The notes under the pieces are model-generated. The model was not told the DNA's origin. It worked only from the letters and a program-made list of their open reading frames with translations, and did no database searches. The position numbers and the translations under genes are program-made. From assembly GCA_947490975.1 (NCBI GenBank), contig CANLHV010000062.1, forward strand, positions 1 through 7,072: 7,072 nucleotides of DNA. Reading direction: 5' to 3'. Of this stretch, positions 6,961 through 7,072 are shown piece after piece; positions within the stretch are counted from its first letter, which is position 1; each line of letters begins with the position of its first letter. This DNA comes from Acidimicrobiaceae bacterium (GTDB lineage Bacteria > Actinomycetota > Acidimicrobiia > Acidimicrobiales > Ilumatobacteraceae).

Positions 6961-7071
6961 CATAACAGATAAGACCTCCCCCAAGGCTTATCTAGAACGG
7001 CTAAAGCGCCTCCCCCAGGTGCTTTAGTTACAGGTTGAGAGGCCCCGCCAAGCGCGGGGCCTTTCCCATTT
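6961..7071 (+). ncRNA. 6C RNA (actinobacterial small RNA with C-rich hairpin loops)
   Basis: Small regulatory RNA of about 110 nt. The identification rests on structure. Hairpin 1 has arms AGATAAG (6967-6973) and CTTATCT (6987-6993), then an inner CCT/AGG stem after a bulged A, with loop CCCCCA. Hairpin 2 has an 11-bp stem, CTAAAGCGCCT (7001-7011) and AGGTGCTTTAG (7017-7027), with one G-U pair and loop CCCCC. A G+C-rich terminator hairpin follows. Two consecutive hairpins both displaying CCUCCCCC are the hallmark of the 6C class, which includes mycobacterial B11. In that class the C-rich loops are reported to pair with G-rich, Shine-Dalgarno-like parts of target mRNAs. A sigma70-like promoter sits correctly upstream. 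The 5' end is inferred from the promoter and the 3' end runs to the window edge. Targets here are unknown. Confidence 0.87.
7040..7071 (+). terminator. Rho-independent terminator of the 6C RNA
   Basis: Nine-base-pair stem AGGCCCCGC (7040-7048) and GCGGGGCCT (7054-7062) around the loop CAAGC, followed by TTCCCATTT. The stem is very stable, but the T-tract is interrupted by CCC and may continue past the window edge. Confidence 0.75.
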
Positions 7072-7072
7072 C

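Noticed and set aside
6967..7027. The two C-loop hairpins as a CRISPR array or tandem-repeat element
   Set aside because: Only the loop sequence is shared; the stems differ and there are no spacers. A structured RNA explains the pattern better.
6967..7062. Three hairpins as tandem terminators of a plus-strand gene
   Set aside because: No gene precedes them on the plus strand, the first two lack T-tracts, and a promoter sits just upstream, so only the third is a terminator.

Overview
The window reads as chromosomal DNA of an actinobacterium of moderate G+C (about half by eye). Three things support this: a 6C-type small RNA at the right edge (a class known from Actinobacteria), a carboxyltransferase ending in the actinobacterial-style KHDNTPL tail, and an eukaryote-like NADP isocitrate dehydrogenase of the kind common in that phylum. 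The moderate G+C together with an acyl-CoA dehydrogenase would fit a planktonic member of the Acidimicrobiia, but that placement is inference.

Layout, left to right. Positions 1-983 (minus) hold an acyl-CoA dehydrogenase whose C-terminus lies outside the window. A 69-bp divergent intergenic region with a 16-bp inverted repeat separates it from icd (1053-2273, plus). icd is followed after 3 bp by a PIG3-type NAD(P)H:quinone oxidoreductase (2277-3257, plus). That gene overlaps by 17 bp, tail to tail, the citrate synthase gene gltA (3241-4512, minus). Upstream of gltA on the same strand lie a short acyl-CoA carboxylase carboxyltransferase gene (4588-5934) and a LysR-type regulator gene (5949-6914), 14 bp apart and probably co-transcribed. 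Divergent from the regulator, at about 6961-7071 (plus), is a small RNA gene with its own sigma70-like promoter, two hairpins with C-rich loops (CCUCCCCC) and a G+C-rich terminator hairpin. I identify it as a 6C RNA.

The metabolic theme is central carbon and acyl-CoA flow. Acyl-CoA dehydrogenase feeds beta-oxidation, citrate synthase and isocitrate dehydrogenase form the oxidative entry of the TCA cycle, the carboxyltransferase would make a malonyl- or methylmalonyl-type CoA, and the quinone oxidoreductase may use NADPH of the kind icd produces. The LysR regulator and the 6C RNA share a short regulatory region containing a perfect 17-bp inverted repeat, which raises the possibility that the regulator controls the small RNA. 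No mobile element, CRISPR array, tRNA or rRNA was seen. The protein genes are ordinary; the 6C RNA locus is the most interesting part.
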